A stretch of 34,086 nt of DNA from Deltaproteobacteria bacterium (GCA_023954745.1 JAGSHC010000042.1:1-34086); one strand, 5' to 3'. Positions 14,860-23,523 are shown, counted from the first letter of the stretch. Notes: generated by a model from the letters alone, not told the origin. A program made the numbers and translations.

Positions 14860-15953
14860 TGGCGGGCAGCAGTTTCGGAGCGCTCTTTGCGGTGCACACC
14901 TGGGGCGAGTCCCACGGTGGCGCGGTGGGCTGTGTGGTGGACGGCTGCCCTGCGGGCCTGACCCTGGACCTGGACGCCGTGCAGCACGAGCTCGACCGAA
15001 GGCGTCCGGGCCAGAGCAAGCTCGTCTCGCAGCGGAAGGAGACCGACGAAGTCCAGGTGCTGTCTGGGCTCTCGCGCGAGGGGGTCACTCTGGGCACCCC
15101 CCTGTTGATGCTCGTCCCCAACAAGGACGCGCGTCCTGGCGCGTATGCGGACCTGGCTGATCTCTATCGGCCGTCGCACGCGGATTTCACCTACGAGGCG
15201 AAGTACGGGCTCCGGGCCCTCAGCGGCGGCGGCCGAGCCTCTGCTCGAGAGACGGTGGGGCGTGTCGCTGCGGGTGCCGTGGCTCGGCAAGTGCTCCGGG
15301 AGGTCTTCGCCGTCGAGGTGGTCGCCTGGGTGGACCGTGTCGAAGCCGTGGCCGTCCCCGAGGGCGCCGTCGATGAGGCCCAGCTCAGCGCCACAGACGT
15401 CGATGCACACCCCACGCGGTGCCCGCACCCTCCCACGGCTTCCGCGATGGAGGAGGCGATCGTGGCGGCGCGCTCCGACGGAGACTCGGTGGGCGGTGTC
15501 GTGCGCTGCGTCGCGCGAGGCGTTCCGGCGGGCTGGGGTGAGCCCGTCTTCGACAAGTTGGAGGCGGACCTCGGCCGAGCGATGTTGAGCCTCCCTGCAG
15601 TCAAGGCGTTCGAGGTCGGGTCGGGCTTCCCCGGAACGCGGCTTCGCGGCAGTACCCACAACGATGCCTTCGTTCCCGGCCCCGCCGGCCCGCGCACGCG
15701 CACGAACCACAGCGGCGGCATCCAGGGCGGGATCAGCAACGGAATGCCCATCCGGCTGCGCGTTGGGTTCAAGCCCACCGCGACCATCTTCATGGCCCAG
15801 GACACCGTGAACCGGGCAGGGGAGGCGAGCACCATCTCGCCCAAGGGCCGACACGACCCCTGTGTGGTGCCCCGCGCAGTTCCCATCGTCGAGGCGATGG
15901 CTGCGCTGGTGCTGCTCGACCACGCGCTCCGACACCGGGCCGCCACGCTCTAG
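14859..15953 (+). CDS. aroC: Chorismate synthase
   Basis: The 364-residue enzyme converts 5-enolpyruvylshikimate 3-phosphate to chorismate, the last shared step of aromatic amino-acid synthesis, with reduced FMN. Visible signatures are [21 protein letters not shown] (near 13-33), [19 protein letters not shown] (48-66), [20 protein letters not shown] (107-126) continuing into [17 protein letters not shown], and a C-terminal [20 protein letters not shown]-type segment followed by FKPT. Length and motif order are complete. ATG at 14859 overlaps the stop of the glycosyltransferase gene (TGATG), so translation is coupled, a strange pairing of functions. The window contains no other shikimate-pathway gene. 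A weak hairpin follows. Confidence 0.96.
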   Translation: MAGSSFGALFAVHTWGESHGGAVGCVVDGCPAGLTLDLDAVQHELDRRRPGQSKLVSQRKETDEVQVLSGLSREGVTLGTPLLMLVPNKDARPGAYADLADLYRPSHADFTYEAKYGLRALSGGGRASARETVGRVAAGAVARQVLREVFAVEVVAWVDRVEAVAVPEGAVDEAQLSATDVDAHPTRCPHPPTASAMEEAIVAARSDGDSVGGVVRCVARGVPAGWGEPVFDKLEADLGRAMLSLPAVKAFEVGSGFPGTRLRGSTHNDAFVPGPAGPRTRTNHSGGIQGGISNGMPIRLRVGFKPTATIFMAQDTVNRAGEASTISPKGRHDPCVVPRAVPIVEAMAALVLLDHALRHRAATL

Positions 15954-16002
15954 ACGGGCTCCCGTCCACCGGAGGCACGGCACGTCGGCCCTCCAAGCAG
16001 AA

Positions 16003-16024
16003 ACGGCGCCCCGGGGGACGCCGT
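16003..16024 (-). terminator. Hairpin between convergent aroC and the PKD-like lipoprotein gene
   Basis: ACGGCG (16003-16008) and CGCCGT (16019-16024) form a 6-bp stem, with CCCC and GGGG inside that can extend it. On the minus strand the stem is followed by TTTCTGCTT, a short U-rich run, fitting a terminator for the gene ending at 16045. It may also serve aroC. Confidence 0.55.
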
Positions 16025-16044
16025 CTCCACGCTCTGGACGGACG

Positions 16045-17001
16045 CTACTCCTGGTAGCTGGGACCGCCGAGGGCTTCGTGGCTGTCGATGCTGTTGATCA
16101 GGCTGAACGTCCGGTCGGGCCAGCTGAGCGTGCCGACGACCCAGACGTCCCCCTTCAACAGGGGCTCTGCGGGGGAGACCTCGTCAATGGTGTTGTCCAG
16201 CGCCCTCACGGTGACCGTCGGCGTCGACGGGGTTGCCGAGCCGCCCTGGAGGTCGCTGTGGTCGCTGTAGTAGTGCACGCGAATGAGGTAGTTCTCGCCC
16301 GTGGTCTCCACCGGAGTGTCCACGAACACCGACTCGCGGTACGGGCCAGCGCCCTCGCCGTCCTCGTCGCCCTCGAGGAGGGGGTTGTCGAGGGCGAGGC
16401 TTCCGTCGCCCCAGTCCGGGTTCGGGTTCCAGGAGAAGCAGTCCGACCCGTTCTCGAAGTCGAAGTACGTCCCACCTGGTCGGGTGAAGTGCACGTCCAG
16501 GTCCGCGCCGGGCTCCGTCCAGTCGAGCTGAATCCGCAGCCCGCTGGGGGGCACCGCCTGCACGAAGACCAACGCCACGTCGGACGTGCCGCCGTCCTCA
16601 TCGGTCACCATCAGGCCCACCCGGTACGTGCCGAGCACGTCGGGCGCGAAGGAGACCAAGGCCGCCTCGTTGGTCTCCGTCTCGGGATCGTCCTCGCCGA
16701 GGACGAGGTCCTCGACGGTGAGGGTGCTCTCCTCGGGTTGGTCCTCGAAGGTCCAGGTGTACGTCAGCGTCGCCAACGAATCGTCGGGATCGAAGCTCAG
16801 AGAGCCGTCAAGCGTCGCCAGCTCGTCCACCAGGGAGTACCCGAGGAACTGCGCCGTGGTCTCGTCCAAGCCGTCGGCGTCGTAGATCGCTGCGCGCGAG
16901 ATGGGGTCCGCGTTGGGGATGCCCGTCAGGACGATGCGGTCGCCGCAGCCCGTGGCGAGCAGAGCGGCAGGAAGCAGAAGCAGAGAGAGTCGGTTCAACA
17001 C
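16045..17001 (-). CDS. Lipoprotein with PKD-like and DUF2135/YfaP-like beta domains
   Basis: The 318-residue protein starts at GTG 17001 behind GAGAGG. Its signal peptide ends in lipobox LATGC (Cys20, Gly at +2). An N-terminal Ig/PKD-like part (about 30-150) contains LDGSLSFDPDDSLATLTYTW and GTYRVGLMVTDEDGGTSDVA, the classic PKD pattern. The second part has LDWTEPGADLDVHFTRPGG, Cys in SDCFSW, WGDGSLALDNP and YLIRVHYYSDH. This resembles the surface beta-sandwich found after PKD domains in many Myxococcota lipoproteins. Role likely surface binding or structural. It begins 11 nt after the stop of the MYXO-CTERM gene, so the two form an operon. A longer upstream frame on this strand has no start signal and overlaps the preceding gene. 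Confidence 0.8.
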   Translation of the reverse strand: MLNRLSLLLLPAALLATGCGDRIVLTGIPNADPISRAAIYDADGLDETTAQFLGYSLVDELATLDGSLSFDPDDSLATLTYTWTFEDQPEESTLTVEDLVLGEDDPETETNEAALVSFAPDVLGTYRVGLMVTDEDGGTSDVALVFVQAVPPSGLRIQLDWTEPGADLDVHFTRPGGTYFDFENGSDCFSWNPNPDWGDGSLALDNPLLEGDEDGEGAGPYRESVFVDTPVETTGENYLIRVHYYSDHSDLQGGSATPSTPTVTVRALDNTIDEVSPAEPLLKGDVWVVGTLSWPDRTFSLINSIDSHEALGGPSYQE

Positions 17002-17012
17002 GTCAGCACCTC

Positions 17013-18476
17013 TCAGCGGCTGCGCCGGCGGAGCAGAGCGCCACCGAAGAGGAAGAGGAGCAGGAAGGCCGGCGACCCCGAAGACGCGACGATGGAGTTG
17101 CACCCGCGGCTGCTGCCGCCGCCGTTGTTGTCCGGCGGAGCCGCGGCGTCGCTCGAGAACTGGAAGGGGTATCCCGGAGCGGAGATGAGACCGTTGGAGT
17201 TCTCCACGACGATCTCGGTCCAGCCGGAGGCCATCTCGGGGGTCTTGAGGATGATCTCCATGCCACCCTCGAGCTCCTGGACCACCTCGACCTGAGCCTC
17301 GCCGACGACGGGGTTCCCGTCCTCGTCTTCACCGATGAAGCTCACGGCGGAGTCCACGTCGAAGCCGATTCCGCGCACTCGAATCTCGGTCACCGCATCC
17401 GGCCGCGCGCTCGACGGGACGACCGAGGTCACCCGCGGGGGCACTTCACCAGTGGCACCGTCCCAGTAGGTGTAGCCATCGCCGAGCACGACCTCTTCGG
17501 GGCCGCGGGTCAGGACGATGTCCACTGGCCCGCCGCCTGCGACCCCAGCCGCGTCGGCGCTAGGGAGGCTGTTGAGGACGAGGGCATCCGAGCCGTCCAC
17601 GGTGATGTCGGTGACGGCGGTACCGCCCACAAAGACCGTGATGTCCGGGGTGAAGTTCACTCCGTGCAGGGTGATGGGGTTGCCCCCATCGAGGCTGCCT
17701 TCCTTGGGGCTGACGAAGAAGACCGAGATGGGGTTCTCGGGGGTGTCGTCCCCGGTCCACGGACCATCCCCGGGAGGCGGGGTCTCGCTGAACTGGAAGT
17801 TGTCGATCATCACGGCCGAGTCCCACACGCCGTCCGCGACGTCGTAGACCTCGAAGGAGATGCTCATGGTCTCGCCGCCGGTGCAGGGGGCGATGGTGGT
17901 GACCCAACCCGTCGCGCCGTCCTGGTCGAATCCCGTGCCGACGAGCTGGGTCGGGTTGGTGACCGCGAAGAGCGCGTTGTTCACCGTGACCGGGTTTCCG
18001 AACGCGTCGAAGACGATCTGGCCCTGGTAGCTCTGGCTGTCGAGCCACACCTCGAACGTGTCGTTGTACGCCTGGCCGACCCACTCGGGGTACTCGCGCG
18101 AGAAGAAGTTGAAGTTGAAGGAGAACGAGTTCGCGTACTGCGGGACCGCCAGATCGAACTGGATCGTGGCGTGGTCACCGGCCGACGTGTCTGCCCCCGA
18201 GCCGGGGTAGTCGTAGTCCTGCAACTGCGTGATGTTGTCGACGTTCCCGGTCGACAGCAGCGCGGTCGTCGGCGCGTTCTGGGCGCTGAAGTTCCCGAGG
18301 GAGCTGCGGACATCGAACATCGTCGGCGAACTGTTGGGGGTCGAGATCCCACCGGCCAGCAGGTTCGAAGGGATGTCCATGGCTGCCACGAGATCCTGGG
18401 CAGCGGCGGCTCCGAGGGCGCTCGAGGGGACGAGCAGTGCAGCGGAGGCGAGGGCGGCGTGAAGCACACGCTTCAT
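17013..18476 (-). CDS. Secreted IPT/TIG-domain protein with choice-of-anchor-like domain and MYXO-CTERM tag
   Basis: The 487-residue protein starts at ATG 18476 with AAGGAG six nt upstream, which fixes the start against a longer open frame. A signal peptide (about 1-25, ending ALGAAAAQ) is followed by a beta-rich N-terminal domain holding FNFNFFSREYPEWVGQAYND, the pattern of choice-of-anchor-type domains. Two IPT/TIG-like units follow: SPKEGSLDGGNPITLHGVNF with FVGGTAVTD, and VPSSARPDAVTEIRVRGIGF. The C-terminus has a Pro/Asn/Gly/Ser linker, then GCNSIVASSGS, a hydrophobic helix AFLLLFLFGGALL and RRRSR. This fits a MYXO-CTERM tag, thought to be processed by a myxosortase and lipid-modified for the cell surface. 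The lipoprotein gene downstream is probably co-transcribed. Role likely cell-surface or adhesion related. Confidence 0.85.
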   Translation of the reverse strand: MKRVLHAALASAALLVPSSALGAAAAQDLVAAMDIPSNLLAGGISTPNSSPTMFDVRSSLGNFSAQNAPTTALLSTGNVDNITQLQDYDYPGSGADTSAGDHATIQFDLAVPQYANSFSFNFNFFSREYPEWVGQAYNDTFEVWLDSQSYQGQIVFDAFGNPVTVNNALFAVTNPTQLVGTGFDQDGATGWVTTIAPCTGGETMSISFEVYDVADGVWDSAVMIDNFQFSETPPPGDGPWTGDDTPENPISVFFVSPKEGSLDGGNPITLHGVNFTPDITVFVGGTAVTDITVDGSDALVLNSLPSADAAGVAGGGPVDIVLTRGPEEVVLGDGYTYWDGATGEVPPRVTSVVPSSARPDAVTEIRVRGIGFDVDSAVSFIGEDEDGNPVVGEAQVEVVQELEGGMEIILKTPEMASGWTEIVVENSNGLISAPGYPFQFSSDAAAPPDNNGGGSSRGCNSIVASSGSPAFLLLFLFGGALLRRRSR

Positions 18477-18711
18477 GGGGAGCTCCTTATTTCTCTGCGC
18501 GCGCGAGGCACGAAGTGGGCGATCAATAGCCCAATAGGACGTAGGCCGACAAGGAACAAGCGGGGTGCGGCCATCTCGCCACAACTCCACAACAACTGAC
18601 GGCAAGCCAGCGTCCTCAATCCGTACCGTGTGCCAGGACCGCGCCTTCGATCCGGGCAGTTAGACACCCGGTCACCCTCCTGACCATCAGCTCGCGCGTC
18701 GAGAACGAGCC

Positions 18712-19476
18712 CTACTCCCCGAGCCCGCCTTCGTCTTCGGGCCGAAAGTCGTGCAGGACGTCATGGACCGCGTCGGCTGGCAAGCGAGTGAGCAGCGCGG
18801 CGAGAGCACGGTCGAGGTTGGTCTGATCCGGCGCCTCCAGGGTGAGCAGCACGCGCCAACCGTCCTGTCCGCGGCGGGGGTAGCTCCCGATGTCGGCGGC
18901 GGGCACCTCGGCCAACGTGTCCTCCAGATAGGGGACGAGCTCCGTCTCGCGCAAGGTCGTGCGCACCGCCGAGCAGGGGAGGCGCTCCCCCGCGATGGTG
19001 GACTCGAACTGCTCGAACTTGCTGCGCACCAGGGCGGGGACCCCCGGCAGAATCAGCACGTTGCGAAACTGAATCGTCGGAAAGGCACCGCCTTCGCGTA
19101 GGACTGCGCCGTCAGGTACCCGCGCGAGGCGCCGCTGGTGCTCCGTGAGGTCCTCGCCGATGTGCGACGCCAGCAGGGCGATGAGATCGGGGTGCTCCAC
19201 GACGTCGACTCCGAAGCCCCGGGCGACCGCCGCCATCGTGATGTCATCGTGAGTGGGGCCCACGCCACCCGTCGTAATCACCCAATCCGCCGCCTCAGCA
19301 TCGGTGCGCACGGCCTCGGCGACCCCCGACATCGTGTCCTGGACAATCTGTACACCGGTACATACGGCCCCGATCTGCCGCAGACGCCCGAGCAGCCAAG
19401 GGGTGTTGGCGTCGGCGATCTTGCCGGAGAGAACCTCGTTGCCGATGATTACGAGACGCACCGTCTTGCGGGTCAC
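18712..19476 (-). CDS. CinA N-terminal (MoCF/COG1058) domain protein without the amidase domain
   Basis: The 254-residue protein matches the molybdopterin-binding-like N-terminal domain of CinA. It has IIGNEVLSGKIADANTPWL (10-28) and TTGGVGPTHDDITMAAVA (68-85), with the GGVGPTxDD motif typical of this fold. FRNVLILPGVPALVRSKFEQ follows. Full CinA proteins (about 410-420 residues) add a C-terminal nicotinamide-nucleotide amidase domain; here the protein stops near residue 254, so it is the stand-alone COG1058 form. These proteins are linked to ADP-ribose or NMN metabolism, but the stand-alone role is not settled. Start is GTG 19476 with AGGAGG four nt upstream. It is divergent from the AgmX-domain lipoprotein gene with 82 bp between. 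Confidence 0.85.
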   Translation of the reverse strand: MTRKTVRLVIIGNEVLSGKIADANTPWLLGRLRQIGAVCTGVQIVQDTMSGVAEAVRTDAEAADWVITTGGVGPTHDDITMAAVARGFGVDVVEHPDLIALLASHIGEDLTEHQRRLARVPDGAVLREGGAFPTIQFRNVLILPGVPALVRSKFEQFESTIAGERLPCSAVRTTLRETELVPYLEDTLAEVPAADIGSYPRRGQDGWRVLLTLEAPDQTNLDRALAALLTRLPADAVHDVLHDFRPEDEGGLGE

Positions 19477-19558
19477 GCATCCTCCTGGGTGTGGACACAG
19501 CGACGATCGTACCCGATGATCCGTCGTCGGCCCCTCGGCCGGATGAGGACCTCGTTCG

Positions 19559-20119
19559 ATGATTCGACTGCCCGTCGCCCTCGTGGCCTTCCTTCTTCTG
19601 CTCCCTGGCTGTGGGGAAGAGCCCGTGCCCGAGGAGCCGGAGACGGCAGCCCCGGCCCCAGCTGCTGACGCTCCGTTGTTCGCGAGCGCCGCCGAAGAGA
19701 TCGTGATGAAGGAGGCGCCCGCCTCCAGCGTCTTCGCGAAGGCCGAGGCAGAGAAGAAAGCCGCGGCGCAAGCGTCGAAGGAGTCGACCGCCGCCCGCGG
19801 CGGTGAAGCTGAGTATCAAGGAGGGCGTACGCTGACCGCCGACCAGGTGAAGGCGGTGATCAAGGCGAAGACGCCCCAGGTGCGCGCTTGCTACGAGCGG
19901 GAGCTCAAGAAGCACGACGGCCTGCGCGGCAAGGTGGTCATTGGCTGGACGATCCGAGCCAACGGCAGCGTCTCCGGCGCGCGGGCGGTCCAGAACACGA
20001 CCCGCAACCAGACGATGATCCCCTGCATGACCCGCGCAGTTTCGGACTGGCGCTTCCCCCGCGCCGAGGCGTCCTTCGACGTCGAATACCCCTTCAAGTT
20101 CAAGCCGCGCGACTGGTAG
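19559..20119 (+). CDS. Lipoprotein with AgmX/PglI C-terminal domain (TonB-C-like)
   Basis: The 186-residue protein has a lipobox LLPGC (Cys18, Gly at +2) followed by a Pro/Glu/Ala-rich linker. A short helical Ala/Lys/Glu stretch (about 55-80) comes next. The C-terminal ~90 residues are the AgmX/PglI-type domain: VRACYERELKKHDGLRGKVV with Cys111, then NGSVSGARAV and a second conserved Cys156 in MIPCMTRAVSDWRFP. The domain is TonB-C-like. It was named from Myxococcus gliding-motility proteins and is found in many Myxococcota envelope proteins. The two cysteines may form a disulfide. A GAGG about 10 nt upstream is a poor SD. The next gene starts 16 nt after the stop, suggesting an operon. Specific function unknown. 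Confidence 0.82.
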   Translation: MIRLPVALVAFLLLLPGCGEEPVPEEPETAAPAPAADAPLFASAAEEIVMKEAPASSVFAKAEAEKKAAAQASKESTAARGGEAEYQGGRTLTADQVKAVIKAKTPQVRACYERELKKHDGLRGKVVIGWTIRANGSVSGARAVQNTTRNQTMIPCMTRAVSDWRFPRAEASFDVEYPFKFKPRDW

Positions 20120-20135
20120 CGGCCCCGGAGACCTC

Positions 20136-20852
20136 ATGAACGCAGCTCGGTGCTCCTTCGTCCTCGCCCTCGCTCTCGGTGGTCTCAGCGGCTGTGCCGG
20201 GGGGAATGCCGGCAACTACTTCCAGTTCGAGGAAGGCAACACCTGGGACTTCTTCGTCCGCAACAGTGAGCTGAACGACGAGAGCTGGACCCTGGCCATC
20301 AAGGACGCGGACGACAACCAGCAGGGCTCCCGAGGCCAGCTCTATTACGAGCTCACGCGGACCTACACGGACGACAACAACCCCAACCTCGAGTACACCG
20401 ACTTCCTCCGTCGCTTCAACGTCTCCGCCGACAACGGTGGCCTCGGTGAGGAAGCCCCGGTCATCGCGTGGCAGTACAAGCAGGTGAACAACGACGAGGG
20501 TCTTCGGAACGAGAACTTCGTGATCCAGCCCGAGGCGTCCTCGGACTGGGCCGACGCCTGGGACTTCGACGTGGATGGCGAGAATGGTGGCTCCGACTTT
20601 GAGTTCGAGGTCACTGCATCCTTCGCCACCGAGAGCGTGCAGACATCACTCGACAACTACGAAGACACCCTGCACGTCGTCAGAATCCGGCGGACCATCT
20701 CCAACTCCGGGGGCAACGAGTCGGTCCTGACCAACACCCGCGAGGAGTGGTACGCGCTCGATGTGGGCCTGGTGCAGTACCGGGAGACAGGGGCGGACGG
20801 GCTCTCCGTCGAGGGTGTGCTTCGCAACACCTCGGTCGCGGTCCCCGAGTAG
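20136..20852 (+). CDS. Hypothetical lipoprotein
   Basis: The 238-residue protein has a signal peptide ending in lipobox LSGC (Cys20, Ala at +2). The mature part is acidic and rich in Asn, Asp and Glu, with aromatic residues regularly placed (NYFQFEEGNTWDFFVRN, TREEWYALDVGLVQYRET). This suggests a beta-rich domain. Many such lipoproteins carry a FxxGxxWxY-like start, and FEEGNTWDFF recalls it, but no family can be named. GGAG about 6 nt before the ATG is the SD, and the gene follows the AgmX lipoprotein by 16 nt. It converges on another lipoprotein gene with 30 nt between. Function unknown. Confidence 0.75.
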   Translation: MNAARCSFVLALALGGLSGCAGGNAGNYFQFEEGNTWDFFVRNSELNDESWTLAIKDADDNQQGSRGQLYYELTRTYTDDNNPNLEYTDFLRRFNVSADNGGLGEEAPVIAWQYKQVNNDEGLRNENFVIQPEASSDWADAWDFDVDGENGGSDFEFEVTASFATESVQTSLDNYEDTLHVVRIRRTISNSGGNESVLTNTREEWYALDVGLVQYRETGADGLSVEGVLRNTSVAVPE

Positions 20853-20873
20853 CCCAGCGGCAGGCACCCCTCT

Positions 20874-20887
20874 CGTAGCCCGCTACG
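20874..20887. other. Short palindrome at the convergent lipoprotein gene ends
   Basis: CGTAGC-CC-GCTACG is a perfect 6-bp inverted repeat in the 30-bp convergent gap. It overlaps the stop codon of the minus-strand gene. Likely a chance or weak terminator element; the loop of 2 nt is too tight for a stable RNA hairpin. Confidence 0.35.
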
Positions 20888-21947
20888 GAGCGGCGTCCTC
20901 CGAACAGAGCAGAGCTCTGGACCCCTCGGGGGTCACCTGGGCCAGGAACCCATCGAGCTTGCGGGCGATGCGTCGAGCCTGCTCGTCGGTGACGGTGCTC
21001 AGGTTTACGCGAATCAACCCCACGCGCTCACGCGAGTCCACACGAGGACCGAGGGCGGTCGCGGGCGACATCGAGAGCGCGAGGAGCAGCTGCGCCGCCT
21101 CGGACCGGCTTCGCGGCAGGGTGAACGCCTCCTGCGTGCCTCCCCGAAGGCCCTGTCGAGTCACCTTGAGGTCGTCGACGATGGTGAACGTCTGCGCGAC
21201 GCGCGGGAGGCTCTCGGCCTTGTTCTGGAACTGCTCGAGGACCGCGAGGTGGGCAGGCTCCTTGAGCCCGCCGTCCTCCCCCGCGTCGTAGAGCCCCACG
21301 ATGGCCCGCGCGCTGGGGCCGTCCCCCGCCAGCTCCGCGTAGGCCGCGCTGGTGGGCTCTCCGGGGACGTCGAGTTCCCCGTCGAGGAGGTCCTGACCCG
21401 CGAGGAGCGTCCTGGTGAGAGCAGGAAGATCGACCCCGTCGAGAGACACGAGGGGGAGGTGCACGAAGGCGCGGGTGCCGGTGACGTCGATGGTGTCCCG
21501 GAAGGCGAACTCCAGGCTCGTGCCCAGGGCCTCGACCCATGCCCGATGTGCCTCGTCCTTCAGCGGAAGCTCGTCCCGTAGCACCACCATCTTCGGGGGA
21601 GCTCCCTTGCGCGACTCCATCAGAGACACGGACGTGATGCACTTCACCGCGATGTCGAACTCGGTCTGCTCCTCTTCGTAGCCCGCGCAGAGTCCGTCGA
21701 GGGCGGTCAGAACGTCGCTTCGCCACAGCGAGCCGCCATCCTTTGCCCGCACCGCGAGGAGCGCCGCATCCTGGGGGAGGAACGCGTCGCTCACCTCCTG
21801 CGCGCAAGAAGTGGGGTCGAGCACCGGCGTGGGGACGCGCTTGCAGCCCCCCAGTGCGACGGCGACGCCGAGGAACAGCAGTGCCCCGGTATGCTGCGGC
21901 CGACGGAGGAATGATCCTTGGAAGGTGTGCTTCAGGGGCTTGTCCAT
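20883..21947 (-). CDS. Hypothetical lipoprotein, 354 residues
   Basis: From ATG 21947 the protein begins MDKPLKHTFQGSF. The signal peptide core LLFLGVAVALGGC leads to lipobox LGGC (Cys35, Lys at +2). The n-region is long and basic, with RR in it. The mature protein is about 320 residues with few Cys (SCAQE, LCAGY, VKCIT, LLCSE), and alternating helix- and strand-like stretches including TRTLLAGQDLLDGEL and VGLIRVNLSTVTDEQARRIA. No family is recognised. The frame stays open far upstream into the acyltransferase gene, but that part is antisense to a clear gene and low-complexity. The start has no good SD. It overlaps the start of the plus-strand acyltransferase gene by about 30 bp, a head-to-head overlap. 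No alternative ATG, GTG or TTG lies before the hydrophobic core. Confidence 0.72.
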   Translation of the reverse strand: MDKPLKHTFQGSFLRRPQHTGALLFLGVAVALGGCKRVPTPVLDPTSCAQEVSDAFLPQDAALLAVRAKDGGSLWRSDVLTALDGLCAGYEEEQTEFDIAVKCITSVSLMESRKGAPPKMVVLRDELPLKDEAHRAWVEALGTSLEFAFRDTIDVTGTRAFVHLPLVSLDGVDLPALTRTLLAGQDLLDGELDVPGEPTSAAYAELAGDGPSARAIVGLYDAGEDGGLKEPAHLAVLEQFQNKAESLPRVAQTFTIVDDLKVTRQGLRGGTQEAFTLPRSRSEAAQLLLALSMSPATALGPRVDSRERVGLIRVNLSTVTDEQARRIARKLDGFLAQVTPEGSRALLCSEDAAP

Positions 21948-23489
21948 GCGGCCGCGTGGGCGGCGGGAATCGGGCTCGCCATCGTGGCCTACGAGATCCT
22001 GCGGGCGTCCGTCCTGCGGCGGGTGCGTTTGCGCCTGGAGCGCTCGGTCAGCCGTTATCTGAGTCGCCATCAGGTCCGACTCGACCGGTTCAAGTTCACC
22101 CACAAACACTACATCCGAGAGGCACTGCTCGCCGACGCCTCCCTCAACGAGTTCGCATCCCACCGCGCGCGGGTCGAGGAACTGCCGGTCACCGAGCTCC
22201 TCCTTCGCGCCGAGGAGTACATCGAGGAGATCGTCCCGTTCTTCAATCTCGTCTCGTATTACAAGTTTGGCTACGGGCTCGCCCGCCCCCTGATGAGGCT
22301 CTTGTACTCCGTCGAGTTTTCGCCTGCGAACCTGGCGGCCATCGAGGGACGGCTCAAGCCTGGGGTGGCCACGGTCTACGTGCTCAACCACCGAAGCAAC
22401 GCCGACTACGTGCTCTTCGCGGTGTGCATGAGCAAGCGGGTCGCGCTGTCCTATGCGGTCGGGGAGTGGGCACGGGTGTGGCCGCTCGAGGTGCTCTTCA
22501 AGTCGTTCGGGAGCTACTTCGTCCGCCGGGGCGAGAAGGACCCGCTCTATCACAAGGTCCTCGAGCGCTACATCCAGGTGGTGTCGAAGGGAGGCCTCAC
22601 CCAGGGCATCTTCCTCGAGGGTGGGCTCTCGCGAGATGGACACTTCCGGTCGCCGAAGGTGGGACTCATCGACTCGCTCCTCGGGGTGACCGAGGCTGGC
22701 GGTGACGTCCAGTTCGTCCCCGTGGGACTCAACTTCGACCGCGTCCTCGAGGACACCAACTTGCTCAAAGAGGCCGGCGGCCGTGCGGAGAAGCCGGACG
22801 CTGCGAGCAAGGTGCGGTCGCTGCTTTGGCTGGTCGTGACGCTGCCGAAGGCGGCGGCGTCTCGTGCGGCAGCGCTGCTGGTGGGCGCCTGGAAGGTGGC
22901 TCGGCGACGATCCGTTGGTTTTGGGGTGGCGGCCGTCTACGCCGGGGAGCCGGTGAGCCTGCGTGAGGCCCTGGGGGACGAGCTGGAAGAACTCAGGGGA
23001 CAGTCGCGCAAGGAGCGACGGGAGCGGCTCGAGGAGTTCGCCGGCGAGCTGATGAAGCGCATCGGGGGCCTCGTGCCGGTGACAGCGGTCCCGCTCGCCT
23101 GTCGCGCGATGCTCGAGGCCGGAGCCGACGAAGGCGCGACAGAGATGGACGTGCGCCGCGAGATCGAGTCGATGCTCAAGACCCTGCGTGAGATCGCGGC
23201 CCCCGTGCTCCTCGGGCCGGCGTTTGCCGGGCTGCGCTCCGAGATGGCCGCCCTGGAGGACGAGGCGTCGGGCTCGGGGCGACCACTCCTGGACCTCACC
23301 GCGGATCTCATCTCGGGGGAGGAGGCGCAGCGCGTGTGGACCGCTGCCCGAGCGATGCTGCGTCCCCGGGGTGTCTTCGCCAGCTCCGAATCGACGGTGA
23401 AGCTGCGCCCGGAGGCCCGACCGCTCATCGAGTACTACGCGGCATCCCTCGATGGGTATCCCTTTGAGGACATTCGCCCGAAGAGTTAG
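21918..23489 (+). CDS. PlsB-like glycerol-3-phosphate acyltransferase family protein
   Basis: The 523-residue protein starts at TTG 21918, supported by GGAGG seven nt upstream. A short hydrophobic N-terminal segment (about 10-29) may anchor it in the membrane. All four acyltransferase blocks are present: NHRSNADY (157-164, His158 and Asp163 of HX4D), GSYFVRRG (198-205), FLEGGLSRDG (232-241) and FVPVGLNFDR (266-275). These define PlsB-like enzymes, which acylate glycerol 3-phosphate at the sn-1 position for phospholipid synthesis. E. coli PlsB is about 807 residues, so this is a shorter form with a helical C-terminal extension. Other acyltransferase substrates are possible. FabG and an acyl-reductase-like gene follow after 239 bp, giving a lipid-related run. 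Confidence 0.88.
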   Translation: MEGVLQGLVHAAAWAAGIGLAIVAYEILRASVLRRVRLRLERSVSRYLSRHQVRLDRFKFTHKHYIREALLADASLNEFASHRARVEELPVTELLLRAEEYIEEIVPFFNLVSYYKFGYGLARPLMRLLYSVEFSPANLAAIEGRLKPGVATVYVLNHRSNADYVLFAVCMSKRVALSYAVGEWARVWPLEVLFKSFGSYFVRRGEKDPLYHKVLERYIQVVSKGGLTQGIFLEGGLSRDGHFRSPKVGLIDSLLGVTEAGGDVQFVPVGLNFDRVLEDTNLLKEAGGRAEKPDAASKVRSLLWLVVTLPKAAASRAAALLVGAWKVARRRSVGFGVAAVYAGEPVSLREALGDELEELRGQSRKERRERLEEFAGELMKRIGGLVPVTAVPLACRAMLEAGADEGATEMDVRREIESMLKTLREIAAPVLLGPAFAGLRSEMAALEDEASGSGRPLLDLTADLISGEEAQRVWTAARAMLRPRGVFASSESTVKLRPEARPLIEYYAASLDGYPFEDIRPKS

Positions 23490-23493
23490 CGAG

Positions 23494-23523
23494 ATATCCA
23501 CACTGTGGGCAACCTGTGGACAA
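23494..23523. promoter_or_regulatory. Cluster of DnaA-box-like 9-mers
   Basis: Three 9-mers near the DnaA box TTATCCACA lie within 30 bp right after the acyltransferase stop. ATATCCACA (23494-23502) has one mismatch. TGTGGGCAA (23504-23512) and TGTGGACAA (23515-23523) read on the other strand as TTGCCCACA (two mismatches) and TTGTCCACA (one mismatch). The two orientations flank each other. No dnaA, dnaN or rpmH is nearby, so a DnaA-responsive control site is likelier than an origin. Confidence 0.45.

Noticed and set aside
18477-18711. Riboswitch (cyclic-di-GMP type) upstream of the MYXO-CTERM gene
   Set aside because: The 235-bp region lacks the conserved core bases; only a weak TGGGC/GCCCA stem was seen.
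23494-23523. Chromosomal or plasmid replication origin
   Set aside because: Only three imperfect boxes, no AT-rich unwinding element and no dnaA, rep or parAB nearby.
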